Below are positions 49,569 to 57,418 of a stretch of 64,000 bases of DNA, piece by piece (position 1 is the stretch's first letter; each line of letters starts with the position of its first letter). This DNA comes from Cohnella sp. WQ 127256. Lineage in GTDB: Bacteria; Bacillota; Bacilli; Paenibacillales; Paenibacillaceae. The stretch covers positions 186,001 through 250,000 of the forward strand of contig NZ_JAMZCY010000007.1 in NCBI RefSeq assembly GCF_024519285.1. Reading direction: 5' to 3'. The position numbers and the translations under genes were made by a program. Below the pieces are notes generated by a model, which was not told the origin of the DNA, did not search any database, and saw only the letters and a list, made by a program, of their open reading frames with translations.

Positions 49569-50333
49569 ATGACGATAACCCCTGGCATATGGGAGATTAG
49601 CCATTTAGAATTATCCCTTCGCATTGTTTTTGCGCTTATCGTTGGTGGCTTGATTGGTCTTGAGAGAGAGTGGGGAGATCATGCGGCGGGATTCCGTACC
49701 CACATTCTCGTCTGTCTCGGTTCTGCTCTAATTATGCTGCTATCCATCTACGGATTTAGCGAATTTGCTTATGAAGCTAATGTACGTATGGATCCAGCAA
49801 GGCTAGCTGCACAAGTCATAAGCGGTATCGGTTTTCTAGGCGCAGGGACGATTCTTCGTACAGGAATGTCAATCTCAGGATTGACGACCGCGGCTTCATT
49901 ATGGGTAGTTGCCGCACTTGGATTAGCGATAGGTGCTGGATTCTACTATGGGGCTTTACTGACAGCCTTTCTTGTTCTTATTAGTTTGTTTCTACTGAAT
50001 AAGCTAGAGAAGCGATTTACGCGTAAGCGTAAGCTTATAGAAATCAGTCTTACGATGAAGGAAGCATCAGGTCAATTACAGACGGTTATGGGGAAAATCG
50101 AGCATTATGGTGCTTCAATCCTTAATATTACGGCAGATTCCAATCAGAAGGACGAGGAGGAATCCTTGCTCCATCTCAAATTGAAAATAAAAGTTGAAAA
50201 ATTCAAAAAAATCCCTCACTTACTGGATGATCTTAGAGTCATCGTTGGGGTATCCCAAGTTATCTATCAGATTTCGGACGGTAAAGCTCAAAGAAAAGAT
50301 AAAGAGAACACTTCGGAAGCAAACGCTCAGTAA
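49569..50333 (+). CDS. MgtC/SapB family membrane protein
   Basis: A 254-residue protein with an N-terminal MgtC domain of four to five helices (about 12-140): RIVFALIVGGLIGLEREWGDHAAGFRTHILVCLGSAL and ISGIGFLGAGTILRTG. The C-terminal part (about 150-240) is soluble and ACT-like, as in SapB-type members. MgtC proteins are tied to Mg2+ or phosphate stress and act on ATP synthase or ion homeostasis. Its place 8 bases after the phosphatase gene and 32 bases before eutL inside a microcompartment operon is unusual. Confidence 0.9.
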   Translation: MTITPGIWEISHLELSLRIVFALIVGGLIGLEREWGDHAAGFRTHILVCLGSALIMLLSIYGFSEFAYEANVRMDPARLAAQVISGIGFLGAGTILRTGMSISGLTTAASLWVVAALGLAIGAGFYYGALLTAFLVLISLFLLNKLEKRFTRKRKLIEISLTMKEASGQLQTVMGKIEHYGASILNITADSNQKDEEESLLHLKLKIKVEKFKKIPHLLDDLRVIVGVSQVIYQISDGKAQRKDKENTSEANAQ

Positions 50334-50365
50334 GATGCGAAGATATATAGGGTCAGGTGGATGTC

Positions 50366-51019
50366 ATGATGGATCGGGAAGTACGGGCTACCCCGCTCGC
50401 TGTTCGCATTATTCCTAATGTTGATGCTCTAATGGCAGCCCAATTGCAGGTTAAGCCGCATATTCGTAGCTTAGGCATTCTAACCTCCACGATCGATGAT
50501 GTTGGGTATACCGCTCTGGACGAGGCAACGAAGAGGGCGGATGTGGAGGTTGTCTACGCTAAGTCATTTTATGCAGGCTCAGCGCATGCTTCCGGACCGC
50601 TTTCAGGAGAGTTTATCGGAATCTTAGGCGGACAGAATCCGGAGGAGGTCAAGAGCGGGCTGGATGCGGCAGTAGATGTCATGAAGCATTCAGCTTGCTT
50701 TTATTCCTTAAATGCTGACAACAGCCACGTCTATTACGCTCATGTGATATCGAGAACCGGAACTTATCTGTCGGAATTAGCGGGTATTCCCGCGGGAGAG
50801 CCCTTGGCTTATTTAATCGCACCACCAGCAGAGGCCATTGTTGGTTTAGATCAGGCACTGAAGGCGGCCAATGTAACCCTTTGTCGTTTTTTTGGGCCTC
50901 CATCTGAGACAAACTTCGCAGGTGCACTATTGACAGGTAGCCAATCGGATTGCACAGCTGCAGCAGAGGCGTTCGCACAGGGCGTGAAAAGTGTGGCGCT
51001 TAAACCGGTTGATTTCTAA
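50366..51019 (+). CDS. eutL: EutL-like microcompartment shell protein (tandem BMC, trimer-forming)
   Basis: A 217-residue shell protein with two fused BMC folds of the EutL permuted type, which form pseudohexameric trimers with gated pores in the ethanolamine compartment shell. It reads ATPLAVRIIPNVDALMAAQLQ at the start, then RSLGILTSTIDDVGYTALDEATK and a second copy with HVISRTGTYLSELAGIPAG. ATG 50366 (or 50369) is chosen because AGGTGG lies 5-8 bases upstream. It opens the shell/enzyme half of the operon; the order L-K-E-M that follows is that of Listeria and Enterococcus eut loci. Confidence 0.92.
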   Translation: MMDREVRATPLAVRIIPNVDALMAAQLQVKPHIRSLGILTSTIDDVGYTALDEATKRADVEVVYAKSFYAGSAHASGPLSGEFIGILGGQNPEEVKSGLDAAVDVMKHSACFYSLNADNSHVYYAHVISRTGTYLSELAGIPAGEPLAYLIAPPAEAIVGLDQALKAANVTLCRFFGPPSETNFAGALLTGSQSDCTAAAEAFAQGVKSVALKPVDF

Positions 51020-51034
51020 CGGGAGGATACATAC

Positions 51035-51496
51035 ATGGTGAATGGTCAAGCACTTGGAATGATCGAAACGTTAGGCCTCACGGCATTGATCGCTGCTGCA
51101 GATGCGGCAGCTAAGACAGCAGATGTGCGGATCTATTCCTATGAAAAAGCTGATGCAGGAATTATGACCGTGTATATTTACGGTGATATTTCCTCCGTGC
51201 AAGAAGCTGTTCGTGTCGGCAAGGAAACCGCAAAATCGATGGGCAAGCTGCTACATTACAGTGTTATTCCTAGTCCTGGCTTCGATTTCTCACAATGGAT
51301 TCGACGGAAGAAGGGGTTACCCGTAAGCAAAGAGGAAGATAGGGACGAGATTAGCCTACTCCAGCTTAGTGTAACGGAATTGCGGAAGCGAGTTCGAAGC
51401 CTGCAGAATCCACGTTACTCGAGCACCAAAATTAGCAAAGCCGATAAAGGTACGCTAGTGGCTTGGCTTATCGGAACTTCGATACAGGAGGAGTGA
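51035..51496 (+). CDS. BMC-domain shell protein with C-terminal extension (EutK-like position)
   Basis: A 153-residue protein. Residues 1-90 are a single BMC fold (ALGMIETLGLTALIAAADAA; MTVYIYGDISSVQEAVRVG; VIPSP). About 60 more residues follow: a charged linker (IRRKKGLPVSKEEDRDE), a predicted helix (ISLLQLSVTELRKRVRSL) and the end SKADKGTLVAWLIGTSIQEE. EutK of enterics also carries a C-terminal extension, but there it is a nucleic-acid-binding-like helix domain, and I cannot show that this one is the same. GGGAGG precedes ATG 51035; the eutE gene starts 5 bases after its stop. Confidence 0.85.
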   Translation: MVNGQALGMIETLGLTALIAAADAAAKTADVRIYSYEKADAGIMTVYIYGDISSVQEAVRVGKETAKSMGKLLHYSVIPSPGFDFSQWIRRKKGLPVSKEEDRDEISLLQLSVTELRKRVRSLQNPRYSSTKISKADKGTLVAWLIGTSIQEE

Positions 51497-51501
51497 AGAG
51501 G

Positions 51502-52977
51502 TTGTCTATCGAGGATAAGGATCTGAGATCTATTCAAGAAGCTAGAGAATGGCTTCGGAAGGCAAAGGCGGCGCAAAAAGTACTCGAAACGTTATCGCAA
51601 AGTCGCATTGATGAAATCGTCAAAGCGATGGCAGAAGCTGGTGAACGTGAAGCAGAACGACTTGGCCGCATGGCGGTTGAGGAAACTGGCTTCGGGAAGC
51701 CGGAAGACAAAAAAACGAAAAATTTATTTGCGGCACGTCAAATCTATACAGCGATCAAGGACATGAAGACCGTTGGGATTATTCGCAAAGATGAGGTAAA
51801 CAAGGTTTGGGAAATTGCTCAACCATTCGGAGTCATTTGTGGAATCATTCCTTCAACGAATCCTACGTCAACGACACTTTACAAATCTCTGATCTCTATG
51901 AAGACAAGGAATGCGATCGTATTCAGTCCACATCCTTCCGCGTTAGGCTGCACACTGGAGACTGCGCGAATTATGCGGGATGCGATCGAAAGGGCAGGCG
52001 GACCAAAGGATGCCGTTGCTTGCATGACGGAGCCGACGATGGAAGCGACCCAAGAGCTGATGAAATCGAAGCTCTCGGATTTGATTCTAGCAACCGGGGG
52101 TACCCCGATGGTTAGATCAGCCTATAGCTCTGGCAAGCCCGCCTATGGTGTTGGACCTGGAAATGTTCCTGTGTACATCCACAAAAGCGCTGATGTTAAA
52201 GCGGCTGTCCGTCGTATTATTCAAAGCAAGACATTCGATAACGGTACCATTTGCGCATCGGAGCAAGCTATAGTAACGGACTTGTCTATCAAGCCTCAGG
52301 TTATGGAGCAGATTCGCGTCAATGGCGGATATTTTCTTAACCCGGAGGAAAAAGCCAAGGTGGCTGCTGTCATTATGGTGAACGGAAGATTAAATCCGAA
52401 CATCGTAGGCAGGTCTGCAAAAATTATCTCAGAGATGGCAGGCATCACCGTTCCTTCTGATACTCAAGTATTGATCGCCGAAGAAACGGAGATTGGGAAG
52501 ACGGCTCCTTTTTCTGTCGAGAAGCTTTGCCCTATTCTTGCCTTGTACACTTGCGACAATTGGCGAGAAGGCTGCCAAATATGCACGAAGCTGTTGGAGA
52601 ATGGAGGCTTAGGCCATTCCATTGGGATTCACAGCGAAGAGCTAGAGGTGATCGAAGCGTTCGGCTTGGAGAAACCCGCCTCAAGAATTATCGTGAATGC
52701 AGGTACGACCTTTGGGGCAATCGGGGCTGTGTCGGGGATTTTTCCTTCGCTAACTCTAGGCTGCGGATCGTATGGCCATAACATTACTTCAGATAATGTT
52801 GGTCCTATGAATCTGATTAATATTAAGAGAGTTGCCTTCGGTCTCCGTGAGATGGTATTGGAGGATAAGGAGCAGGAAGTCGCCCGGCAGGTGGAGAGTA
52901 AAATCCATTCAGACATTAGCCGTGATGAGGTTATGCAGATTGTTCGCAAAATCATAGAAGAAATGCAAGTTTCGTAG
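51502..52977 (+). CDS. eutE: CoA-acylating acetaldehyde dehydrogenase (EutE)
   Basis: A 491-residue enzyme that turns acetaldehyde, CoA and NAD into acetyl-CoA inside the compartment. The catalytic Cys251 is in FDNGTICASEQA. NAD-binding parts include ICGIIPSTNPTST and LATGGTPMVRSAYSSGKPAYGVGPGN. The N-terminal helix SIEDKDLRSIQEAREWLRKA is of the kind that targets cargo to shells. TTG 51502 is chosen because GGAGGAG lies 7 bases upstream; the open frame continues back into the preceding gene. EutM follows 36 bases later. Confidence 0.93.
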   Translation: MSIEDKDLRSIQEAREWLRKAKAAQKVLETLSQSRIDEIVKAMAEAGEREAERLGRMAVEETGFGKPEDKKTKNLFAARQIYTAIKDMKTVGIIRKDEVNKVWEIAQPFGVICGIIPSTNPTSTTLYKSLISMKTRNAIVFSPHPSALGCTLETARIMRDAIERAGGPKDAVACMTEPTMEATQELMKSKLSDLILATGGTPMVRSAYSSGKPAYGVGPGNVPVYIHKSADVKAAVRRIIQSKTFDNGTICASEQAIVTDLSIKPQVMEQIRVNGGYFLNPEEKAKVAAVIMVNGRLNPNIVGRSAKIISEMAGITVPSDTQVLIAEETEIGKTAPFSVEKLCPILALYTCDNWREGCQICTKLLENGGLGHSIGIHSEELEVIEAFGLEKPASRIIVNAGTTFGAIGAVSGIFPSLTLGCGSYGHNITSDNVGPMNLINIKRVAFGLREMVLEDKEQEVARQVESKIHSDISRDEVMQIVRKIIEEMQVS

Positions 52978-53013
52978 AGCAATTCATAACTTAATCCATA
53001 GGAGGAATTTCAA

Positions 53014-53295
53014 ATGGCAGGAGAACACACAGCATTGGGCATGATCGAAACAAAAGGTTTAGTAGGAGCAATTGAGGCGGCAGACGCAATGGTTAAAGCA
53101 GCAAATGTTAAGCTGATTGGTAAGGAGCATGTAGGTGGAGGTATCGTCACGGTAATGGTACGCGGAGATGTTGGCGCTGTTAAAGCAGCTACGGATGCAG
53201 GAGCAGCAGCGGCAGAGAAAGTGGGCGAGCTGTTATCCGTTCACGTCATTCCAAGACCGCATTCTGATATTGAAGGCATTTTGCCGCAAGTTTAG
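53014..53295 (+). CDS. eutM: EutM-type hexameric BMC shell protein
   Basis: A 93-residue single-BMC protein ([56 protein letters not shown]), the main flat hexamer of ethanolamine and propanediol compartments. It has the usual length and no extension. AGGAGG precedes ATG 53014. Confidence 0.95.
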   Translation: MAGEHTALGMIETKGLVGAIEAADAMVKAANVKLIGKEHVGGGIVTVMVRGDVGAVKAATDAGAAAAEKVGELLSVHVIPRPHSDIEGILPQV

Positions 53296-53307
53296 GGGTA
53301 ATCTGGG

Positions 53308-54060
53308 ATGGCCTTCATTACGGAAGCGCAATTGCGAGCTTCACTTCATAAAGGAATACCGAATCCCTATCCGCTAACAAACAGTCATAAGCTAACGCCA
53401 GCGGCTAGGGATTTTCTGCACAGCCGGGGAATTAGAATCGAGAACCCGAAAACGTCAGCCATTGCATCTGAATCCTCCAGCAGCGCGGATATTCCTGTGG
53501 GTGTGTCGAATCGTCACATTCATTTGTCCGCTGAGCATGTGGAATTGTTATTTGGCTCAGGATACGAGTTAAATCCCTTAAAGGAACTATCGCAGAAGGG
53601 TCAATTCGCCGCGAAGGAAACGGTATCACTGGTTGGCCCTAAAGGGATGCTCAAGGATGTTAGAATACTCGGTCCTGCAAGAGGGGCAACGCAAGTGGAA
53701 ATCAGCCGTACGGATGGATTTCAAATTGGAATCCATCCTCCATTGCGGCTGTCAGGTGATATTGCGGACACACCTGGGATTGCTTTGTATGGACCAAACG
53801 GCATCGTAGTTATCGAGCAAGGAGTCATTGTGGCTAAGGCTCATATTCATATGTCGCAGGAGGATGCTGTTGCCTTTCGAGTAGCGAACGGCGATCGGGT
53901 GCTTGTCCAATCGATGGGGCAACGCCCCCTTCTTTTTAAAGATGTCATCATTCGAGTTCATCCCCAATATTCGCTTGATTTTCATATTGACACGGATGAA
54001 GCCAACGCCGGTTTCATTCGTCAAGGTGACAAAGCGGTTATCGTAGGAAAATCTTCATAA
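53308..54060 (+). CDS. pduL: PduL-type phosphotransacylase with EutT-like N-terminal segment
   Basis: A 250-residue enzyme that converts acetyl-CoA and phosphate to acetyl phosphate, recycling CoA within the compartment. The PduL core (about 60-250) has the zinc-binding VSNRHIHLSAEHVE and KAHIHMSQEDA motifs. The first 45 residues (FITEAQLRASLHKGIPNPYP, then LTPAARDFLHSRGI) resemble the beginning of EutT-type cobalamin adenosyltransferases rather than the short usual PduL leader. In Listeria eutT lies just before this gene, and here it is missing. ATG 53308 is 12 bases after eutM; its ribosome site is weak (GGGGTAATC, GGGATGG). Confidence 0.88.
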   Translation: MAFITEAQLRASLHKGIPNPYPLTNSHKLTPAARDFLHSRGIRIENPKTSAIASESSSSADIPVGVSNRHIHLSAEHVELLFGSGYELNPLKELSQKGQFAAKETVSLVGPKGMLKDVRILGPARGATQVEISRTDGFQIGIHPPLRLSGDIADTPGIALYGPNGIVVIEQGVIVAKAHIHMSQEDAVAFRVANGDRVLVQSMGQRPLLFKDVIIRVHPQYSLDFHIDTDEANAGFIRQGDKAVIVGKSS

Positions 54061-54084
54061 AGGAATTGGAAAAGAGGGGATAAC

Positions 54085-54891
54085 GTGGATGTTCGACAGC
54101 TTGTCCAAGATATTGCCAGGGAAATGCTGAGCTTGTCCGCAAAGCCCAAACCGCCAAAGCTATTGTTCATCTTCTGTGATAGCCGTGCGCATGAGGCGTA
54201 CTCCGACCATTTCATTAGGTTAGATAATCATGGGATTGATTATGATCTTGTCTTCCTGGATGGAATAACGTCGGCTTGGATAGGGATGCATAAATTGGAA
54301 TCTACCGCTTCGGGTGCTGGAAAGACGATCGCAGTCGATGAGTACGCACCTGCACCACTTGAGCTTCCCAAGGATTATGATGGCGTGGTCATTCCGGAAA
54401 TTGATCTGGACAATGCCTCCAGAATTGCTTCCGGTTTGAAAGGGACGGTTAAATCGGAGATCGTGTTCGCGGCTTTATTGCTGAACAAGCCGGTGTGGAT
54501 TGGCCAAGCTAGTCCGGGAGTTAAGCGAGCGGATCGTCAAACGCTTAAAGTACTGAATTTAACGAAAGGGTACACGAAGCTGTTCCTTAAATACATGGCT
54601 GAACTACAGGAGCTAGGAATCACTTTGGTATCTGATCTTGAGTTAACACAAGAGCCTATTCATTATTTCCAGCAGAAGAGTACAGCAGCATCGTTCCAGC
54701 CTAACCAGGATGTTGAGTCGCAACAGTTACCTAAACCCGATGTGGCTTTAATTACGGCGGACTGGGTGTCTGCTCACGAAGCTAAGCTTGGCGGCTCTCT
54801 TGAAGTCGGCCGCAACACAATCATTTCCCCTTTGGCCAAGGACTTATTACGGGACAGAGGAATTGTCCTTCAATACTCGGATAAAGGGTGA
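54085..54891 (+). CDS. Conserved microcompartment-locus protein of unknown function
   Basis: A 268-residue soluble protein. Residues 22-150 look like an alpha/beta fold (KLLFIFCDSRAHEAYSDHF, DYDLVFLDGITSAW, DGVVIPEIDLDNASRIAS, VFAALLLNKPVWIG), somewhat flavoprotein-like. The C-terminal part has VALITADWVSAHEAKLGG and ends with ISPLAKDLLRDRGIVLQY, similar to the LTPAARDFLHSRGI segment at the start of the preceding PduL. From memory, a gene of this kind also lies between pduL and eutN in Listeria-type eut loci. GTG 54085 is the start, after AAGAGGGGA; the eutN frame overlaps its stop. Confidence 0.7.
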   Translation: MDVRQLVQDIAREMLSLSAKPKPPKLLFIFCDSRAHEAYSDHFIRLDNHGIDYDLVFLDGITSAWIGMHKLESTASGAGKTIAVDEYAPAPLELPKDYDGVVIPEIDLDNASRIASGLKGTVKSEIVFAALLLNKPVWIGQASPGVKRADRQTLKVLNLTKGYTKLFLKYMAELQELGITLVSDLELTQEPIHYFQQKSTAASFQPNQDVESQQLPKPDVALITADWVSAHEAKLGGSLEVGRNTIISPLAKDLLRDRGIVLQYSDKG

Positions 54892-54896
54892 TGGAT

Positions 54897-55184
54897 ATGC
54901 TTCTGGGTAAAGTGATCGGCAGTGTTTGGGCGACACAGAAGGAAGTCGGGATGGAAAATTTGAAGCTGATGATCGTTCAGCCCATCGACTGCGATGACAA
55001 TGGGGTAGGAATACCTGTTGTTGCCGTCGACCGAATCGGAGCTGGAGTGGGGGAAAAGGTAATCGTGTCTAGAGGTAATCCTGCTCGCATGCTATTCCCA
55101 CAAAAGGTTGTGCCGATCGATGCGATTATCGTCGGAATTGTCGATTCGCTAGAAGCCAGCTCGTTAGAAGTTGGAGAGCATTAA
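54897..55184 (+). CDS. eutN: EutN/CcmL-type BMC vertex protein
   Basis: A 95-residue BMC-P protein ([61 protein letters not shown]), which forms pentamers that close the corners of the shell. ATG 54897 matches the usual EutN start, and AAAGGG is 8 bases upstream; GTG 54888 and ATG 54891 overlap the previous stop and would add 2-3 residues. Confidence 0.93.
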   Translation: MLLGKVIGSVWATQKEVGMENLKLMIVQPIDCDDNGVGIPVVAVDRIGAGVGEKVIVSRGNPARMLFPQKVVPIDAIIVGIVDSLEASSLEVGEH

Positions 55185-55194
55185 GGGGGCAAAT

Positions 55195-55530
55195 ATGGAG
55201 AAGCAAAGGGTAATACAGGAATACGTACCAGGTAAACAAGTCACCTTGTCTCACGTTATTGCCAATCCAGATCCCATTCTGTATGAGAAGCTTGGCATCG
55301 AGGAAGTTGGGGCCATTGGCATTATGACGCTTACACCTACGGAAACGGCGATTATTGCAGCAGATATCGCAACGAAAGCAGCTGTTGTAGGGATCGGATA
55401 TTTGGATCGCTTTACCGGCTCTCTTGTCATTAGCGGTGAAGTTTCAGCCGTTGAGATGGCTGTTAGAGCTGTGAATACTTTTCTAAGTGAAAAATTGGAC
55501 TTCACCCCTTCGTCCATTACGAGGTCCTAA
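55195..55530 (+). CDS. eutS: EutS-like BMC shell protein
   Basis: A 111-residue permuted BMC protein of the EutS type, which forms a bent hexamer for shell edges. It starts [20 protein letters not shown] and has ALYEKLGI-like [21 protein letters not shown], and [24 protein letters not shown] (55182-55188) is 6 bases before ATG 55195. EutP follows immediately. Confidence 0.93.
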   Translation: MEKQRVIQEYVPGKQVTLSHVIANPDPILYEKLGIEEVGAIGIMTLTPTETAIIAADIATKAAVVGIGYLDRFTGSLVISGEVSAVEMAVRAVNTFLSEKLDFTPSSITRS

Positions 55531-55531
55531 C

Positions 55532-55984
55532 ATGAAACGCGCAATGGTCATCGGTCCGGTTGGAGCGGGTAAATCCTCTTTGATTCAAGCGCTGCTTCAA
55601 GAAGACAAGCCTGCTGTCAAAACTCAAAGTCTCGTATTTCGGAATTGGCTAATCGATACGCCGGGTGAATATTGTGAGAATCCTCTGCAATACCGGTTTT
55701 TGATCGCAACTTCATTCGACACGAAGCTGCTGCTGCTCGTGCAGGATGCGACCCGGAAACGTAATTATTTCCCACCTGGATTCTCTGGAGGGTTTCCTGT
55801 CCCCTCGTTGGGAATCATCACGAAGATCGACCATCCCGACGCAGATATGGACAAGGCACGGCGATTTTTACGACAAGCGATGCCGAAGGGCGATTGTTAT
55901 GAAGTGTCATCAATGACGATGTCAGGAATAGACGAGCTTCGGGAGCTAATCGGAGGCTTGCTTCAGCCAAAAACAAATAGGTGA
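55532..55984 (+). CDS. eutP: EutP/PduV-type small GTPase-like protein
   Basis: A 150-residue P-loop protein: Walker A GPVGAGKSSLIQAL (about 8-21), IDTPGEYCENPLQYR as the G3-like DTPGE, and ITKIDHPDAD in the place of the NKxD motif. EutP/PduV proteins localise to compartments; acetate kinase activity has been reported for some EutP. ATG 55532 is preferred with GAGG 7 bases upstream; the frame is open back into eutS. Confidence 0.9.
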   Translation: MKRAMVIGPVGAGKSSLIQALLQEDKPAVKTQSLVFRNWLIDTPGEYCENPLQYRFLIATSFDTKLLLLVQDATRKRNYFPPGFSGGFPVPSLGIITKIDHPDADMDKARRFLRQAMPKGDCYEVSSMTMSGIDELRELIGGLLQPKTNR

Positions 55985-55990
55985 TTACCG

Positions 55991-57406
55991 ATGGATGAAC
56001 AATGGATTACGAGCGTTGGCATAGACTTAGGGACGAGCACGATGAAATTGATCGTCAGTCGCCTTCGGCTTGCCCGCAAATCTAGCTCATTAGGCTTGCC
56101 AAGATATGAAATCGTCGAACGCCTGCTCCATTACGTAAGCGAAGTATGCTCCACACCCTTGCTTAGCGAGCAAGAAATCGATGTCGTTCACGTCTCCCGT
56201 TGGCTGCAAGAGGAGTATCGGAAGGCAGAGGTTACTCTATCCGATATTAAGAGCGGTGCGGTCATCATTACGGGTGAAACGGCAACGAAGCAAAATGCGA
56301 GACAAGTGTTACACTCGCTAGCCGATAAGGCAGGAGATTTTGTCGTCGCTACCGCGGGTGCAGATTTAGAGTCGCTGCTGTCAGGGAAAGGCTCAGGTGC
56401 GTCACAGCGATCCTTGCAAAGTCGTGGCGTCGTCTGCAATGTGGATATCGGTGGAGGAACCGCTAATGCCTCCTTCTTTCAACGGGGCCGCATGATTGCG
56501 ACGGTAACCTTTCACGTTGGAGGTAAGCTCATTCGGCTGCGACCTAGTGGGGAAGTGGTTTACATTTCCGCTGCCATCCGACCTTGGCTTCTAGCTAACG
56601 GTTATCTGTTGGAGATCGGTCAAATGCTTTCCTTTGAATATACTCGAGAAATTGCCAAGCAATTAAATCGGAGCATGTTAGAGGTGCTCAGTGGAGATCA
56701 ACAATCAAGTGGCCGACTATTAATCGTGAATGAGGCTCTTCCCGAAATGCCGCACATCGATGAGATGATGATTTCTGGTGGAGTTGGAAGCATGATCGAT
56801 GTCGTTCAGCCTAAAAGCTTAGCGGAAATGGTCGTATATGACGATATCGGCCCTATTCTCGCTGGTACCTTGCGGGAGGAAGCCCACCCATTTACCTTTC
56901 GTCTTGTAAGACCGGAACACACCGCCAGGGCAACCGTTATCGGAGCGGGGATGCAAAGTACGGAAATTAGTGGAGCAACAATCCACCTGGCTTCGGGAGT
57001 ACTTCCGATGAAAAATATACCTGTCATTAGGTTAGAAGACGATGACATCAAGAAAACGATAGAGTTTGGCCTGCAAGTATATGATCTAGATGCTTGTCCA
57101 CCTTTTGCGTTATTTATTCCTTTGATGAAAGTCGTTACCTACGAGAACATACGTCGACTCTCAGAGTCTATCATGACGAATTATCGTCAGCTTGTTCCGC
57201 AATGTCGCACTTTAGTCGTAGTGTGTGAGAACGACATGGGCAAAGCGCTTGGACAGGCGTTGCAGCTTCGATCATCTGGTGAGATGACGATATTGTGTAT
57301 TGATCAGCTTAAAGTGGATTTCGGCGATTATTTGGATTTAGGTGAGCCGATCCGGGATACAATGATTCCGGTTGTAGTTAAGACGCTAGCTTTTCAAAGC
57401 GGTTAG
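55991..57406 (+). CDS. eutA: Ethanolamine ammonia-lyase reactivating factor EutA
   Basis: A 471-residue ASKHA-fold protein that swaps damaged cobalamin out of ethanolamine ammonia-lyase. It has the phosphate-1 motif SVGIDLGTSTMKLIVS, GAVIITGETATKQNAR, VCNVDIGGGTANASFF as phosphate-2 and MMISGGVGSMID. Length agrees with EutA. It precedes eutB by 12 bases, and no ribosome site better than AGGTG before ATG 55991 is seen. Confidence 0.94.
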   Translation: MDEQWITSVGIDLGTSTMKLIVSRLRLARKSSSLGLPRYEIVERLLHYVSEVCSTPLLSEQEIDVVHVSRWLQEEYRKAEVTLSDIKSGAVIITGETATKQNARQVLHSLADKAGDFVVATAGADLESLLSGKGSGASQRSLQSRGVVCNVDIGGGTANASFFQRGRMIATVTFHVGGKLIRLRPSGEVVYISAAIRPWLLANGYLLEIGQMLSFEYTREIAKQLNRSMLEVLSGDQQSSGRLLIVNEALPEMPHIDEMMISGGVGSMIDVVQPKSLAEMVVYDDIGPILAGTLREEAHPFTFRLVRPEHTARATVIGAGMQSTEISGATIHLASGVLPMKNIPVIRLEDDDIKKTIEFGLQVYDLDACPPFALFIPLMKVVTYENIRRLSESIMTNYRQLVPQCRTLVVVCENDMGKALGQALQLRSSGEMTILCIDQLKVDFGDYLDLGEPIRDTMIPVVVKTLAFQSG

Positions 57407-57418
57407 GAGAGGTGAAGT

